From: Neoceratodus forsteri
Taxonomy: Eukaryota > Chordata > Ceratodontiformes > Ceratodontidae
Reading direction: 5' to 3'
Assembly (NCBI GenBank): GCA_016271365.2
Contig: CM028130.1
Span: 469,683,501-469,747,500, forward strand
Length of the DNA: 64,000 bases
The notes under the pieces were generated by a model. It was not told where the DNA came from, did no database searches, and was given only the letters and a program-made list of their open reading frames with translations. Made by a program: the position numbers and the translations under genes. Below, piece by piece: positions 11,788 to 22,185 of the stretch; the stretch's first letter is position 1, and the number at the start of each line of letters is the position of its first letter.

Positions 11788-13404
11788 TGTAACCCCTAGA
11801 TGGCGCTATCCCAGGGGCTACTACCCCTGCCTGATTTGCCACTAACAGGTTGAGGGGCCTGGATCCAATGGCGGGTGCCTCCACCCAGAGGTCAGGGTTT
11901 GCAATAGTTAAACTAACTTGGTCACAGCCCTCTGGGACACTGCAACCCCTTTCTTCCCACTAAGTGGCCCACACAATATATCAGAATTACCTTCACAGTA
12001 TACACTTACCCCAGGTCTGGTTCCGGCACTGGGACCTCCTGTGAAATGAGATACAGTGCAACAATCACAGTACAGTACTTTAACATAGACAAATACCTCA
12101 GGCAGTATAACTTTGCTGAAACAAGCAGCTCTGATTTATTTAGGGGGATATAACAAGGACAGGGGGAAATCAGGTTAATTAGCTTATCACTCTAATAATC
12201 TACCTATGGCTCTGTGCACAGGCCTATCCCTATCAGTTACTGTCCCTGGGTACCCAAGCCCTAGTGGCTAGTCCAAACCGTGGCAGCTGGTAGGGCCCTT
12301 TCACACAGAGAAAAGGAGAATTAAACAGTCAGCAGTACAGTAATTCCATTTGGATTTAATATGGCAATTCAACAGGAGCGACCCTGAATTAGTACTCACC
12401 ACTCCAAATAAGATAGGGTCCTTCAATGTCAGCAGGGCTCACTTGAGGTACACAAACCTCTTCACACATCCATATAAAAAGAAAGCACTATACCAGGCAG
12501 GCTGCATCTGTATCCCAATCACCAATTACTGCACAATACCGGAGAACACACAGCAGATTCAGTTCCTGACAGACCGAGTGCAATTTTCAGCAATTCCTCC
12601 AGTCTTCTGCAGGTGAGCCTGGTTTCTACTCTTCAGAGATCCTTTGATTCTTTTCACAGGACGGATTCAGTCCTAACAAGCTGTTACACAAGCTGCAGAC
12701 CGAACTCTGGGCCTTCACACGTTTTTGACTAAAACTGCACACTGAAAAAGCACAGGGCTCCTTCCTTCTTCACTGCCAAAGCTCAACCGAAACTCCAACC
12801 GACAAAACTGGCACTTCCTTTGAGTTCCTCCCAGTTCTTGACTGGATTGGCTGTCACTCACAATAGACTGCTGCTGTTGGTCCAAAAGGCACTGAAGTCT
12901 AAACTACATCTCCCAGAGTCACTGCCCATACAATCCTTCTTGTGGCTGGCTCCAGATTATGAGTCCAAGTTCTGATTCGTCCAAGGCACCATTTTAGAGC
13001 TAGCTTACCCACACTGATTGGTCCAGTTCAGCAGTTCAAAACTAGAATGGGAACTAGCAGACACAGTTCTGACTGCAAGAAAGCAGGTTAGACAAACTGT
13101 AATTTCATTATTACTCTAAATAATTTCTGGCAAACAGTTACATCTTTCAGATAGGTTCCTTTGCACTCTAGTGACTGCAAAATGAAGTGAATTGGCAGCA
13201 GCTCGAGTGGTACTCAGAGAAGCACACAGTCCCCCCATACAAACTAATTATGTCTGCAAGCAGACAGCTCTTAAAGAGACAGTACCAGAGGCTCTAAAAA
13301 CACTCACTGATAAATGGCTTAAATGCCAAACACCATTCAGGCTTGGAGCATTCAAGCAAGCTCCTGGAAGTCTTTTGGGAACCCCCATTTGCAGGGGGGT
13401 TACA
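11788..13404. mobile_element. Probable solo LTR (1.6 kb) inserted in the L1 inter-ORF region
   Basis: The segment begins TGTAACCCC and ends GGGGTTACA, a perfect inverted terminal pair of the TG...CA type. It is flanked on both sides by AACA (11784-11787 and 13405-13408), a short duplication as made by LTR integrases. No gag or pol frame lies inside, so a solo LTR is the simplest reading. On the minus strand an AATAAA occurs near 12131, about 1.27 kb from that strand's start, which would suit a minus-oriented LTR. Orientation and superfamily (perhaps Gypsy-like or retroviral) are not established. It separates L1 ORF1 from ORF2. Confidence 0.65.
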
Positions 13405-13626
13405 AACAAATCCCCTTCCCCCATGACCACTAATTAATACACTAAAGTCTTGTGATTTGACTTTATGTGACCCATCGCAGGTCCAAAAACTCGACCCTTG
13501 CTAGTCCCTTGAATGTCCAGATTCAAGCCAGAAGCAGTGGAACCACCGGCCTTAAAATTGTAGACACCCCTGTCTTTCTTCCATCACAGCCTTCAAAGGG
13601 GCTCAACCTCCTTTGCCCGCAAACAG

Positions 13627-14592
13627 TCATATTGGGGGTTTAAATAAATCTGGAAGCTCAGCCCGTAGTCCCTCCAGCGCATCCTTCACCGTGAGAAACT
13701 TCTTCTCTCCAGTCTGGAGACGCACCACCAAAGTAGCGGGAAACTGAAGCCGAAATTTTATCCCTGCAAGATAAAGCTTCTTCTTGATATCAGCGTACTC
13801 CTTCTGCTTTTCTCTAATCGCTGGCGTTTGGTCTTGAAAAAACCATAGTGAAGCACCATTCCATTGCAGAGGCTTTTTTTGTCTGGCAGCCAGCAACACA
13901 TGGGATTTTTCTTTATAATTAAGGAATTGCATGATTATGACTCGGGGCCTCGCCCCCGGCGGTGGCATCTCCCGTAGTGCCCGGTGAGCTCTTTCCAGAT
14001 TATACCCCTCCCCAAACGGTGTAGGGCCTAACAATTTTAATAGGAGCTCCTGCATAAAGGAGACACAGTCTGGGCCTTCAGCCCTCTCTGGTAGCCCCGC
14101 CAAAATCAAGTTGTTTCTGCGATTTCTTGATTCCTGGTCTTCCACCCTCTCTTCCAATTTCTTCAGCTTTTTCCGAATCATCCCCACCTCCTGATCTAAC
14201 ACCGAAATCTTCCTCTCTTGCGAGGAAATCCGGGCCTCAGCATCGCCCATTCTTTGTGCCAAAGACTGTAATGCCGGTTTAACCTCGGAGAAATCCAACA
14301 CCAGCCCTTGTAAAAGTGCCTTGATTTCCCGAATGTCGTCTACATTTGTGCCCAAGCCCCCTTCTTTCACAGATTCCGCCTGTTCAGGTATAGTGGTGAC
14401 TGGGATTTAGGCCATTTGGTGGCTGGAGCACGCCCCACCAGGGGTTCCACAAAGTCGGCTTCCATCTTCCGGCAAGGGCACGGCCTGAGCTTGCCGATGC
14501 GCCTCTGTTAAATGTGGACTCGCCGGTCTTGAGAAAATTCGCGGTCCTATATCATCTGGCCAGGAGGTATACCCGCGTCTTCTCCGGAGCAC
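13627..14592 (-). pseudogene. L1 ORF1 protein (coiled coil plus RNA-binding), one nonsense codon
   Basis: A single minus frame from ATG at 14592 to a stop at 13627, 321 codons, interrupted only by TAA at 14409-14407. The N-terminal third is a heptad-rich coiled coil (KISVLDQEVGMIRKKLKKL, then LEERVEDQESRNRRNNLIL). The core RRM-like region has GLPERAEG, then NLERAHRAL and RPRVIIMQFLNYKEK. The C-terminal domain has ADIKKKLYLAGIKFRLQFPA and ALEGLRAELPDLF. This matches the trimeric nucleic-acid chaperone ORF1p of L1 (Transposase_22 family) in order and length. It would coat L1 RNA. A start after the nonsense codon would need a non-ATG codon, so I treat it as a pseudogene. Confidence 0.88.
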
Positions 14593-14713
14593 TTAACGGC
14601 CAAATTAAACACTTTTTGCCAGTCCTGGAGCGAGAAAAACTTAAACTTTATGCTGTGGGCCTCGGAGACACTCGGGACACGTCTTACCCGATCAGCTCAT
14701 CACGTGACTCCTC

Positions 14714-14731
14714 ATTGTAACCCTTTCCTTT
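14714..14731. repeat. Right target-site duplication of the L1
   Basis: Perfect copy of 6836-6853; it marks the 5' end of the minus-strand L1. Confidence 0.9.
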
Positions 14732-14815
14732 GATGTGGAACCTTTGTAAATGAGCTGCTTCAAGCTCAAAGGTATTTGTAATCCAAGATTTAAACAAATA
14801 AATAAATAAATACAC
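14732..14815 (+). mobile_element. L2-like LINE, extreme 3' end
   Basis: Resumes the 3' UTR broken at 6853. It contains GATGTGGAACCTTTGTAAA and ends in an AAATAAATAAATAAATA microsatellite tail, the 3' end form of this LINE family. A second copy of the same 3' end lies inverted at 42165-42265, which confirms the boundary. Confidence 0.8.
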
Positions 14816-15680
14816 ACTAAAGTAACGATTCTTCACTGATATGGTGCCCAAGTGCAGCATGACTGTGACTGAGATGTGAAAAAGTCCATATCAGGATAGT
14901 CCAACAGAGAACTTGTCCCAGAGGGACAAGACAATATTGCCATGCATTCACACTTAAAAACCCCAACTGTCCCCAAACTATTATACAGGGAAAAACAGAT
15001 ATCCCAGAGAACCCAAAAGTAAAACAGTTTACACAGGTGATAATATTGTTCTACAAACATACTTTAATGTGTAATGTAAGTTATGTTAAAACCATAGAGG
15101 TCTTAGTTTCAAAAAGAACTTGACATTTACAATCATCAGTTACAGTATAAGGGACACTGAGGCCAAAAGTCTATTGTCATGGGTCTGGAACTGAATAATA
15201 GAAACAAAATGTCCCAAGGTGTTATTCTGAGTCCCATAAAAAACAGAGAAGGGTTCAAAATACACCCCAAAGCTGTAAAACAGTTTTTCATCAACCCAGT
15301 CCTTCACATACATAAGGAGTGAACCCACTTAATGTCCTCAGGCAGCCCCATAATCCAGAAATTCATAGCCCTGGCTTGGTTTTACAAAGTTTCTAAGCAG
15401 GCTCAAAAGTGCTGTGTTTCCTTCACAACCATGGCTGTCGCATTTGTGGATGCTGAGGGTTGTTTTTGGACATCCAACTGTCTTTTTTAATACCATCCAC
15501 AGTGGTTTCAATCACTGTTACCTTCAGATTGAAGGAGTCTATTTTTTTTTTTCTATATACTTTTTATCTCCTAATTTCACCCCTGGCAGCCTCCATCTAA
15601 CTGCCCCCCCCAGCCCCGTCACCAAGCTCCTCTGGGACTTACCCACACTTTCAGTCCTCTGCCACAGGAATTTCAGTTGT
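14816..15680. other. No recognisable feature
   Basis: Noncoding sequence with a T run at 15539-15552. It could be the remains of the element carrying the broken ORF to its right, but no end or motif supports that. Confidence 0.4.
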
Positions 15681-15718
15681 GCTCAGCTACCAGTGTAGAG
15701 CCTGCAGGGGGTCAGTCA

Positions 15719-16276
15719 TCATCCTACTGCCATCCGGGGGGGTCCTCCTGTTTTCTCCCCAGGCCCACAAATGTGCAGTGGATGCAATGTCCAAACTTTG
15801 CCTCCGTGGAGATGGCCCCAGTGTCCTGAACGTGGGGTCCCTTCCCATGTATGGTGGCATGCATGTGCTGGCACCCAGCCACCACTGGGTGTCAGGCAAG
15901 CAGCACGGCTTACCATCCCCTCTCCCCAAGGAAGGAGAGCTGTCTGTGGATGCACAATCCTTCCCCACCCTGCTAACCCACAAGCGATCTGGGTCCATTC
16001 CCAACCCCGGGTCACCGGTGTGGCAGGAGGTAAGGAATCTGGAGCTTCAGCCCTCTTCGCCACTGAGCTGGCCAAGGAGTCTACTTTTTGATTTAAATCT
16101 GTAACAGACTGGATGAGTCACTGAAGTTTCTGCCTCAGGGATTGCAACATTTCCATTTCTGAGTTGCGCCTAACCATGGTTTCGGCCTCAGTCGATGACC
16201 ATAAGGGCTGAACGGCCACTGCAGCTTTACCTCTCCAAGACTCTGACGCCATTTTATCTTTATGAGAATTTCCCAT
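15719..16276 (-). pseudogene. Unrecognised ORF with coiled-coil N-terminus, one nonsense codon
   Basis: Minus frame from ATG at 16276 to about 15719 (about 185 codons), broken once by TGA at 16120-16118. The N-terminal half is acidic/Gln-rich with heptads (SEMEMLQSLRQKLQ, then LIQSVTDLNQKVDSLASSV), typical of a coiled coil. The C-terminal half is Gly/Trp/His-rich and low complexity. An upstream noncoding stretch (16276-16440) precedes it. The arrangement of leader plus coiled-coil ORF resembles ORF1/gag proteins of retroelements, but I find no zinc knuckle, RRM or other diagnostic motif. Family unknown. Confidence 0.4.
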
Positions 16277-16457
16277 TTTGTGCACAAATAGTCCAGCTTT
16301 TGATCTGTAATCAGTTTGTCAAGCAAAAGTTAAGATAAATAAAGTTTTAATCTGTTTCTCCTTCGAAGATTGTAGGAACAGTTAAGTGTTGCCTCCTAGC
16401 TCGGGCTCCACCAGAAATGTCTTTTTTACTTGCAAAAACAGGTTGAACAGTGGTATT

Positions 16458-17595
16458 TTACTTACAGTAGTCATTGTAGCTTATAGTCAGGGACAGACAG
16501 AAGTCTCCAAAGGTTGACTTATGCTCTGGTGTCATGCTGATAAGGTTTTTCATGAGGGAATGGACATCTAGTGCATCCAGAATGTCACTGTGTTCGTGCA
16601 TAAGAGCAATGTGCATTAATCTCTTCTGGCTCCTTGTGCTGACCCTGCAAAAGCCACTGGTAAACGCAGACAAAGTTTAATGAAGTGTTCAACTTCTTTA
16701 AAGTAACCTCTTGTTTGAGGCTGAAGAGTTCCAAGAAATTCCACAATCTCTGGAACACTTTTTAACTCCTTTTCTTTGGCTAGATCACCCAGCATCATTA
16801 ACTGCATATAAAGCTTGGGCTTTTCAGATTGTTGAAGAAGGTGAAGTTCCTCGAAATCCACAGAGATTGTCCTGGCAGATGCTGAATTCATAAGAGTTTT
16901 CTCCTTGTGTGTGCCATTCTTCATGCCATCCTGGTTGAAATGTCGCTGTAGTTCAGCATTTACCAGATCTAGGGCTTTATAAAATTCCCGCTTCCACAGT
17001 GCTGAATGTATTTCATACATTACTATTTCTGGCTCCATGGTTTGTCTGAAGCAAACTAGTGTTTTGCTGACCCAATAGGCTGTGGAATCTTCAGATCATT
17101 CTTGGCAGCACAGTTATTCATTCTGTTAATCAGTTCTTGAAGAGTTGCATCCTCTTTTAGCACATTTATTCATTCTGTTATTAATTTTACAGATTCCAGT
17201 GCTCCAAGTGCACTAGCATTAATACTCTGGAAGCCTTTGGCTGCCATCTCCCAAGGCCAAATATAGCTTCACAGCACAACAAACCAAAGTATGTTCTTGG
17301 ACCTTTAGTGTATTTAAAAAGCCCAGCAATCTTTCTTGTTTTGCCTCTGACAGTGCTGTCATGCTGAAGTGTTGATAGCATCTCGAGGAGTACACTGTAA
17401 GCATAACAAACCTGGGAGATTGCCACTGTATGAACGTACCATCTCGTAGAGCACAGACTTAAAATTCTGTACACAGCTTTCCTGCAGCCGACAGGTTCAC
17501 ATATCTTTTTACATTTGGCAGATTCTCAAATAAGAACTGAAATGTCCTGAACAAAGTTTAAAGTGTCTGCAATAAGACATAATTTCTGGGCCATC
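16458..17595 (-). pseudogene. hAT transposase remnant (ZMYM1-like / hAT C-terminal)
   Basis: Minus-strand pieces read in order. 17595-17480 is a degenerate lead-in. 17474-17187 has LCSTRWYVHTVAISQVCYAY and LLEMLSTLQHDSTVRGKTRK, then FGLLCCEAIFGL. 17038-16616 has EFYKALDLVNAELQRHF, then LQPQTRGYFKEVEHFIKLCL and LPVAFAGSAQ. 16673-16458 has RLMHIALMHEHSDILDALDV. This is the layout of hAT-family transposases related to vertebrate ZMYM1-like proteins, whose C-terminus mediates dimerisation. The usual SERSFS of the dimerisation block reads AGSAQG, and several frameshifts occur. I see no hAT terminal repeats, so the element ends are unknown. Confidence 0.75.
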
Positions 17596-18508
17596 TCTTT
17601 TTAATTTAATTTCATTTATTTTGATATTGCAGGTAAGTACACTGGAATTTGCATTCCATTTTTATGTTGCTTGCACGCATGTGCAAGAAACATAGTGCCA
17701 TCATCGGAGATTTTGGAGGTGTGTCACCTCCTCCTCCAATTCAGTCAGTGTGCTGGCAGGCGGGGCCCCTGTAAGCCAATACATTTTGGAGCTGTCTATG
17801 ACACGCTCCAAAATGCAGTGGCATACAGTTGAAAGGAGCTACGCTCAGTGAGCACCAATAAGATATCGGCTGCTCACACGCAGCTCCCCCATCACAGGCA
17901 TGCGCCGCTCCTGCACGCACTGTGGTAGCCAATGGGGTGGCTAATCCCTGTCGGCTGTGCTGCGTTCCCCAAAACCTTCAAAATGCCACGCTGGGTGCCC
18001 ACCCCAGCATGGCAACTAATCATATAGTCGACGGGGGTGCCCAATCCCCCGTCGGCTAGCGCTGTCCTCCCCCCCCCCGCGTAGTGAGTACCACGCTGGG
18101 AGACCGACCCAGCGTGGCAAACTATTCCTTAGGCCGCCGGGGGTGCCCAATCCCCCATAGGCTGAATGCCCTCCCAAGTCCTTGTGCCATGCTGGGAGCC
18201 CACCCCAGCGTGGCAAATGTCCCACGACGTCTTTTTTTTTTTTTAAACCTGAAAACAAAAACGTCCTGTGGCGATCTCCCAACCCCTCCCACAACCCGCA
18301 CCCACCCACTGCGCACACAGCCTCCCCACACACCCCCTCACCCCATACTTACCTCCGGACTCCAGCGCGACAATCTTCGGTGTACCGGGAACACGTCTGC
18401 ACTCTTCAAAGCCGACCGCAAACTGAGGAAATGCCAGTAAGCTGTATAATGGGTTACATAGCGGGGTTTCAACTTTATTGCATATCTCAGGCATTTTTAG
18501 GAATTTTT

Positions 18509-18710
18509 GCACCAAATTTTCAACATGGGGTTTTTGGGACCCCTTCTCATGAATGATGTCACTGTCATGGCGTTATTCGGGCCCGAAGGGTGATTTCGCG
18601 CAGTGACTGCGCAGTGACTGTGAAATCACCCTTTGGGCCCGAATACTGACATGACAGTGACATCATTCATGAGAAGGGGTCCCAAAAACCCCATCTTGAA
18701 AATTTGGTGC
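18509..18710. repeat. 200-bp near-perfect inverted repeat
   Basis: GCACCAAATTTTCAACATGG at 18509 is matched in inverted form by the sequence ending at 18710. The arms (about 100 bp each) pair along nearly their whole length with no spacer, centred near 18609. Shared landmarks are GGGACCCCTTCTCATGAATG and TCGGGCCCGAAGGGTGATTT. It joins the unique head to the satellite array. The related sequence at 49140-49290 in copy B has a decayed version. Confidence 0.85.
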
Positions 18711-20571
18711 CAAAATTTAATAATGACTGTTTTACTAGCGCGTGTTGCGCAGTTCCTACGCAGGCTCGTAAGTTCGTAAAATTTCAATATTTTCACTCCA
18801 GATTTTCAACATTGCCATTTTATCACACCTTCTTATGAGTAGTACAGCTGTCATTTTTCACATCTCACCCAAAATGTGTTTCCGCCCATGTAGCGCAGAA
18901 TGGCGCAGTCGGTGTTCGAAATCAATGTACGGGACAAATTAAGAAAATCATAGTGACACCGTTCAAGAGCAGAGGTCTTAAAATGGCTATGTTGAAAATT
19001 TGGTGAAACAATTCTTAAAAATGACTGTTTTACGAGCGTGCGTTGCGCAGTTCCTACGCAAGCTCGTAAGTTCGCAAATTTTCAATATTTTCACTCCAGA
19101 TTTTCAACATTGCCATTTTACCACACCTCCTCATGAGTAGTACAGCTGTCATTTTTCACATCATGCCCAAAATGTGTTTCCACCCACATAGCACACAATG
19201 GCGCAGTCGGTGTGCGAAATCAATGTATGGGATACATTAAGAAAATCACCATGACACTGTTCATTAGCAGAAGTCTTAAAATGGCTATGTTGAAAATTTG
19301 GGGAAAAAATTCCAAAAAATGATGTTTTTTGCGCCGTGCATTGCGCAGTTCCGGCAGTGCATCAGATTTGCGAATTTTCAATATTTCCAGTCCAGATTTT
19401 AACATTGCCATTTTACCACACCTTCTCATGAGTAGTACAGCTGTCATTTTTCACATCTCACCCAAAACGTGTTTCCGCCCATGTAGTGCGCAATGGCGCA
19501 GTCAGTGTGTGAAATCAATGCATGGGACACATTAAGAAAATCACAGTGACACTGTTCATGAGCAGAGGTCTTAAAATGGCTGTGTTGAAAATTTGGTGAA
19601 AAAATTCCTAAAAATGACTGTTTTACGAGTCTGCGTTGCGCAGTTCCTACGCACGCTCGTAAGTTTGCGAATTTTCAATATTTTCACTCCAGATTTTCAA
19701 CACTGGCATTTTATCACACCTCCTCATGAGCAGTACAGCTGTCATTTTTCACATCCTGCCCAAAACATGTTTCTGCCCATGTAGCACGCAATGGCGCAGT
19801 CGGTGTGCGAACTCAATGTATGGGACACATTAAGAAAATCACAGTGACACTGATCATGAGCAGAGGTCTTAAAATGCCTGTGTTGAAAATTTGGTGAAAA
19901 ATTCTTAAAAATGACTGTTTTTCGAGTGTGCATTGCACAGTTCCTACGCACGCTCGTAAGTTTGCGAATTTTCAATACTTTCACTCCAGATTTTCAACAT
20001 TGCCATTTTACCACACCTCCTCATGAGCACTACAGCTGTCATTTGTCACATCCTGCTCAAAACATGTTTTCATGTAGCACGCAATGGCTATCGGTAAAAG
20101 CGAACTCAGTGTATGGTACACATTAAGAAAATCACAGTGTCACTGTTCATGAGCAGAGATCTTAAAATGGCAATGTTGAAAATTTGGTGAAAGAATTCCC
20201 TAAATGACTGTTTCTGAGTGTCGTGCAAGTTTCACCTGCTAGTAGGTTTGCGAATTTTCAATATTTCCACTCCAGATTTTCAACATTGCCATTTTACCAC
20301 ACCTCCTTATGAGCAGTACAGCTGTCATTTTTCACATCATGCCCAAAACGTGTTTCCGCCCATGTAGTGCACAATGGCGCAGTCGGTGTGCAAACTCAAT
20401 GTATGGGACACATTAACAAAATCACAGTGACACTGTTCATGAGCAGAGGTCTTAAAATGGCTATGTTAAAAATTTGGTGAAAAAATTCCTAAAAATGACT
20501 GTTTTACGAGCGTGCATTGCTCAGTTCCTACGCACGCTTGTAAGTTTGCAAATTTTCAATATTTGCACTCC
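18711..20571. repeat. 297-bp tandem satellite with internal inverted halves
   Basis: The landmark CCAGATTTTCAACATTGCC recurs at 18798, 19096, 19392, 19689, 19986 and 20272, giving spacings of 298, 296, 297, 297 and 286 bp. Each unit holds a hairpin (ACGAGCGTGCG ... CGCACGCTCGT). It also holds two related half-units in opposite orientation: TTTTCAACATTGCCATTTTA with CTCATGAGCAG, and the reverse form CATGAGCAGAGG ... AAAATGGCTATGTTGAAAA. Units are diverged and not coding. Confidence 0.9.
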
Positions 20572-21713
20572 AATGACTTCCAAATACCTAAACAGCACAT
20601 AGAAGCAAGCAACATTCGGCATTGACAAATGCTTGTTAAGTACGACCTGAAGTCAAGTAAAGGTACAACATACAGATATACATGTATTGACAAAAATACA
20701 AAATAACAGTAGTACAATACAGTTCATTTACATGCACATTCATTTAGATCTCTTGCAGAACATGATCCAGTGAGCGGTTACTACAGTGAACAGTGAATCT
20801 GGGCATACAGGGCTGGCATTAGGCACCCGCGAACCCCGCTTGTGTGGGCAACCCCCACACATATAAACTGAAAACCACTTAAGACACTTTTTTTCTTCCT
20901 TCAAAGCGAAGCACTGTGCAGCCTGTAGCACAGTCCTGCCCTCGCCTATCTCAGCATTGCTGAGAATGCCTATAAATTATGAGTGGGGGTTGGGGGGCAG
21001 CCGGTGGACAGCCACAGAACTAGAAAATAAAGCTTATTTATAGTTCTGTGTGGAAAGCACTGCCCTTCAGGGCAGACTGACTGACAGTCTCTCTGACACA
21101 TGTGTCAAATTGTGCCGCCTTATGTGTTGTCGGAAATATGCACTGCACTACGTGTCTATTTAATTAGTATGTTTTTGTTCAGAGTATATAATTAATAAAA
21201 GGCATCAATGACTGCAAGCAACAAGGCAGAACTTTCAGTCAAAACATAAATCAGGTATCAAGGTCCACGAAGCACCATTAAGCATGTGATAAAAAATGCT
21301 TTGTAAAGTGCAATCTGGAGTTATGATGAGTGTTGTGTACCATCATTAGCTCTAGCTAGCACCAAGGTTGGAGTTCAGACATAATAAATATGCCTGAGAA
21401 AACAAGTTCGTCTTACTCTATGTGAAAGCAGAGAATTCTACCTAATTAATAAGACGTGTTCAGTAGTTTTTTGCTTACTAGTATGACATCATACTTTTTG
21501 ATTCTGCAAAGAATATGCAATAAAGAAACATATATTATTAGTGATAAGTAAATAATTGCATTTTTTTTTTAAATGTAATGATACACACTGATTTTTTATG
21601 TGTATGGGGGAAACTATGGGGAGATGGGTAGGTACTGCATCCTGGGGTGTTTGTACCTCACTGACACCAAACTCACATTTTACTCTGGGTGGAGGTACCT
21701 TGGTAAACATAAA
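20572..21713. other. No recognisable feature
   Basis: AT-rich noncoding stretch between the satellite and the first Harbinger element. GGGCTGGCATTAGGCACCCG near 20810 looks like part of a dispersed repeat, but I cannot assign it. Confidence 0.4.
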
Positions 21714-22019
21714 GGCCCAGATATTCAAAAGGGTTGCGCCATGCGCAGCAAGTTCTTGTCGATAACTCCAAAATCGCGCCATTCTGCAATATTCAGAAAG
21801 GCCAGTTGCGTCACCAAAACATGGCTTAGCAACAGCGCAATGGAAGCGAAGGCATGCGCAACCGAAGGGGTGGGTCCATGCATAAAGTGCGCAATGTGAT
21901 ATCCGAACACTCTGCGCAATGCACAAGAGTGGCGAGCCGAAGTTGCGCAGACACTGATTTGAGCCAAAATAAAGGTTTCAAGTGAAGCGCGCAAGAACTC
22001 TAGCAGGCCGCAAACTGGG

Positions 22020-22020
22020 G

Positions 22021-22048
<28 letters not shown>
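22020..22048. repeat. (GA)n microsatellite
   Basis: About fourteen GA repeats in the transposase 5' leader of Harbinger copy 1. Confidence 0.95.
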
Positions 22049-22052
<4 letters not shown>

Positions 22053-22185
22053 AGCTGGAAGGGCAGAGAGGGACAGTGGGTCCAGGAGGACAGAGAGGCC
22101 AGTGGGGGTGCCCGGTGCAGTGGAAGCAGCAGTGGGGGCAGCGGGGGTAACACAGGAACAGCAGCCGGGGGCAGAAGCCAGGGAG

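Larger units (their letters stand above)
6854..14713 (-). mobile_element. Nearly full-length L1 LINE, minus strand
   Basis: Flanked by an 18-bp perfect duplication. The poly(A) appears as the T-rich run 6851-6878 at the left end, so the element is read right to left. It contains a 5' leader, ORF1 (14592-13627), an inter-ORF region interrupted by an LTR-like insert (11788-13404), ORF2 (about 11126-7537) and a 3' UTR. Without the LTR it is about 6.2 kb, close to the usual L1 length. It inserted in the 3' UTR of an L2-like LINE. Stops and shifts in both ORFs make it inactive. Confidence 0.88.
17610..20571. repeat. Composite repeat, copy A: unique head, 200-bp palindrome, 297-bp satellite
   Basis: The head (17610-18440) contains a repeated CCACGCTGGG-type motif at about 17980, 18090 and 18190 and alternating GGGTGCCCAATCCCC blocks. 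It is followed by an inverted repeat (18509-18710) and an array of about six and a half 297-bp units (to 20571). The head contains the sequence ACTTACCTCCGGACTCCAG (about 18350-18368), also found inverted at 49444-49462 in copy B. Both copies have the same order of parts in opposite orientation, so this is one dispersed family, not a chance satellite. I find no protein frame, terminal inverted repeat or clear target duplication. Confidence 0.7.

Noticed and set aside
13627..14370. L1 ORF1 starting at 14370
   Set aside because: The codon there is GTG. The frame continues upstream through one nonsense codon to an ATG at 14592, so the shorter ORF is a remnant.
18711..20571. CRISPR array
   Set aside because: Units are about 297 bp, diverged along their whole length and without the short repeat/unique spacer pattern. 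The sequence is eukaryotic.
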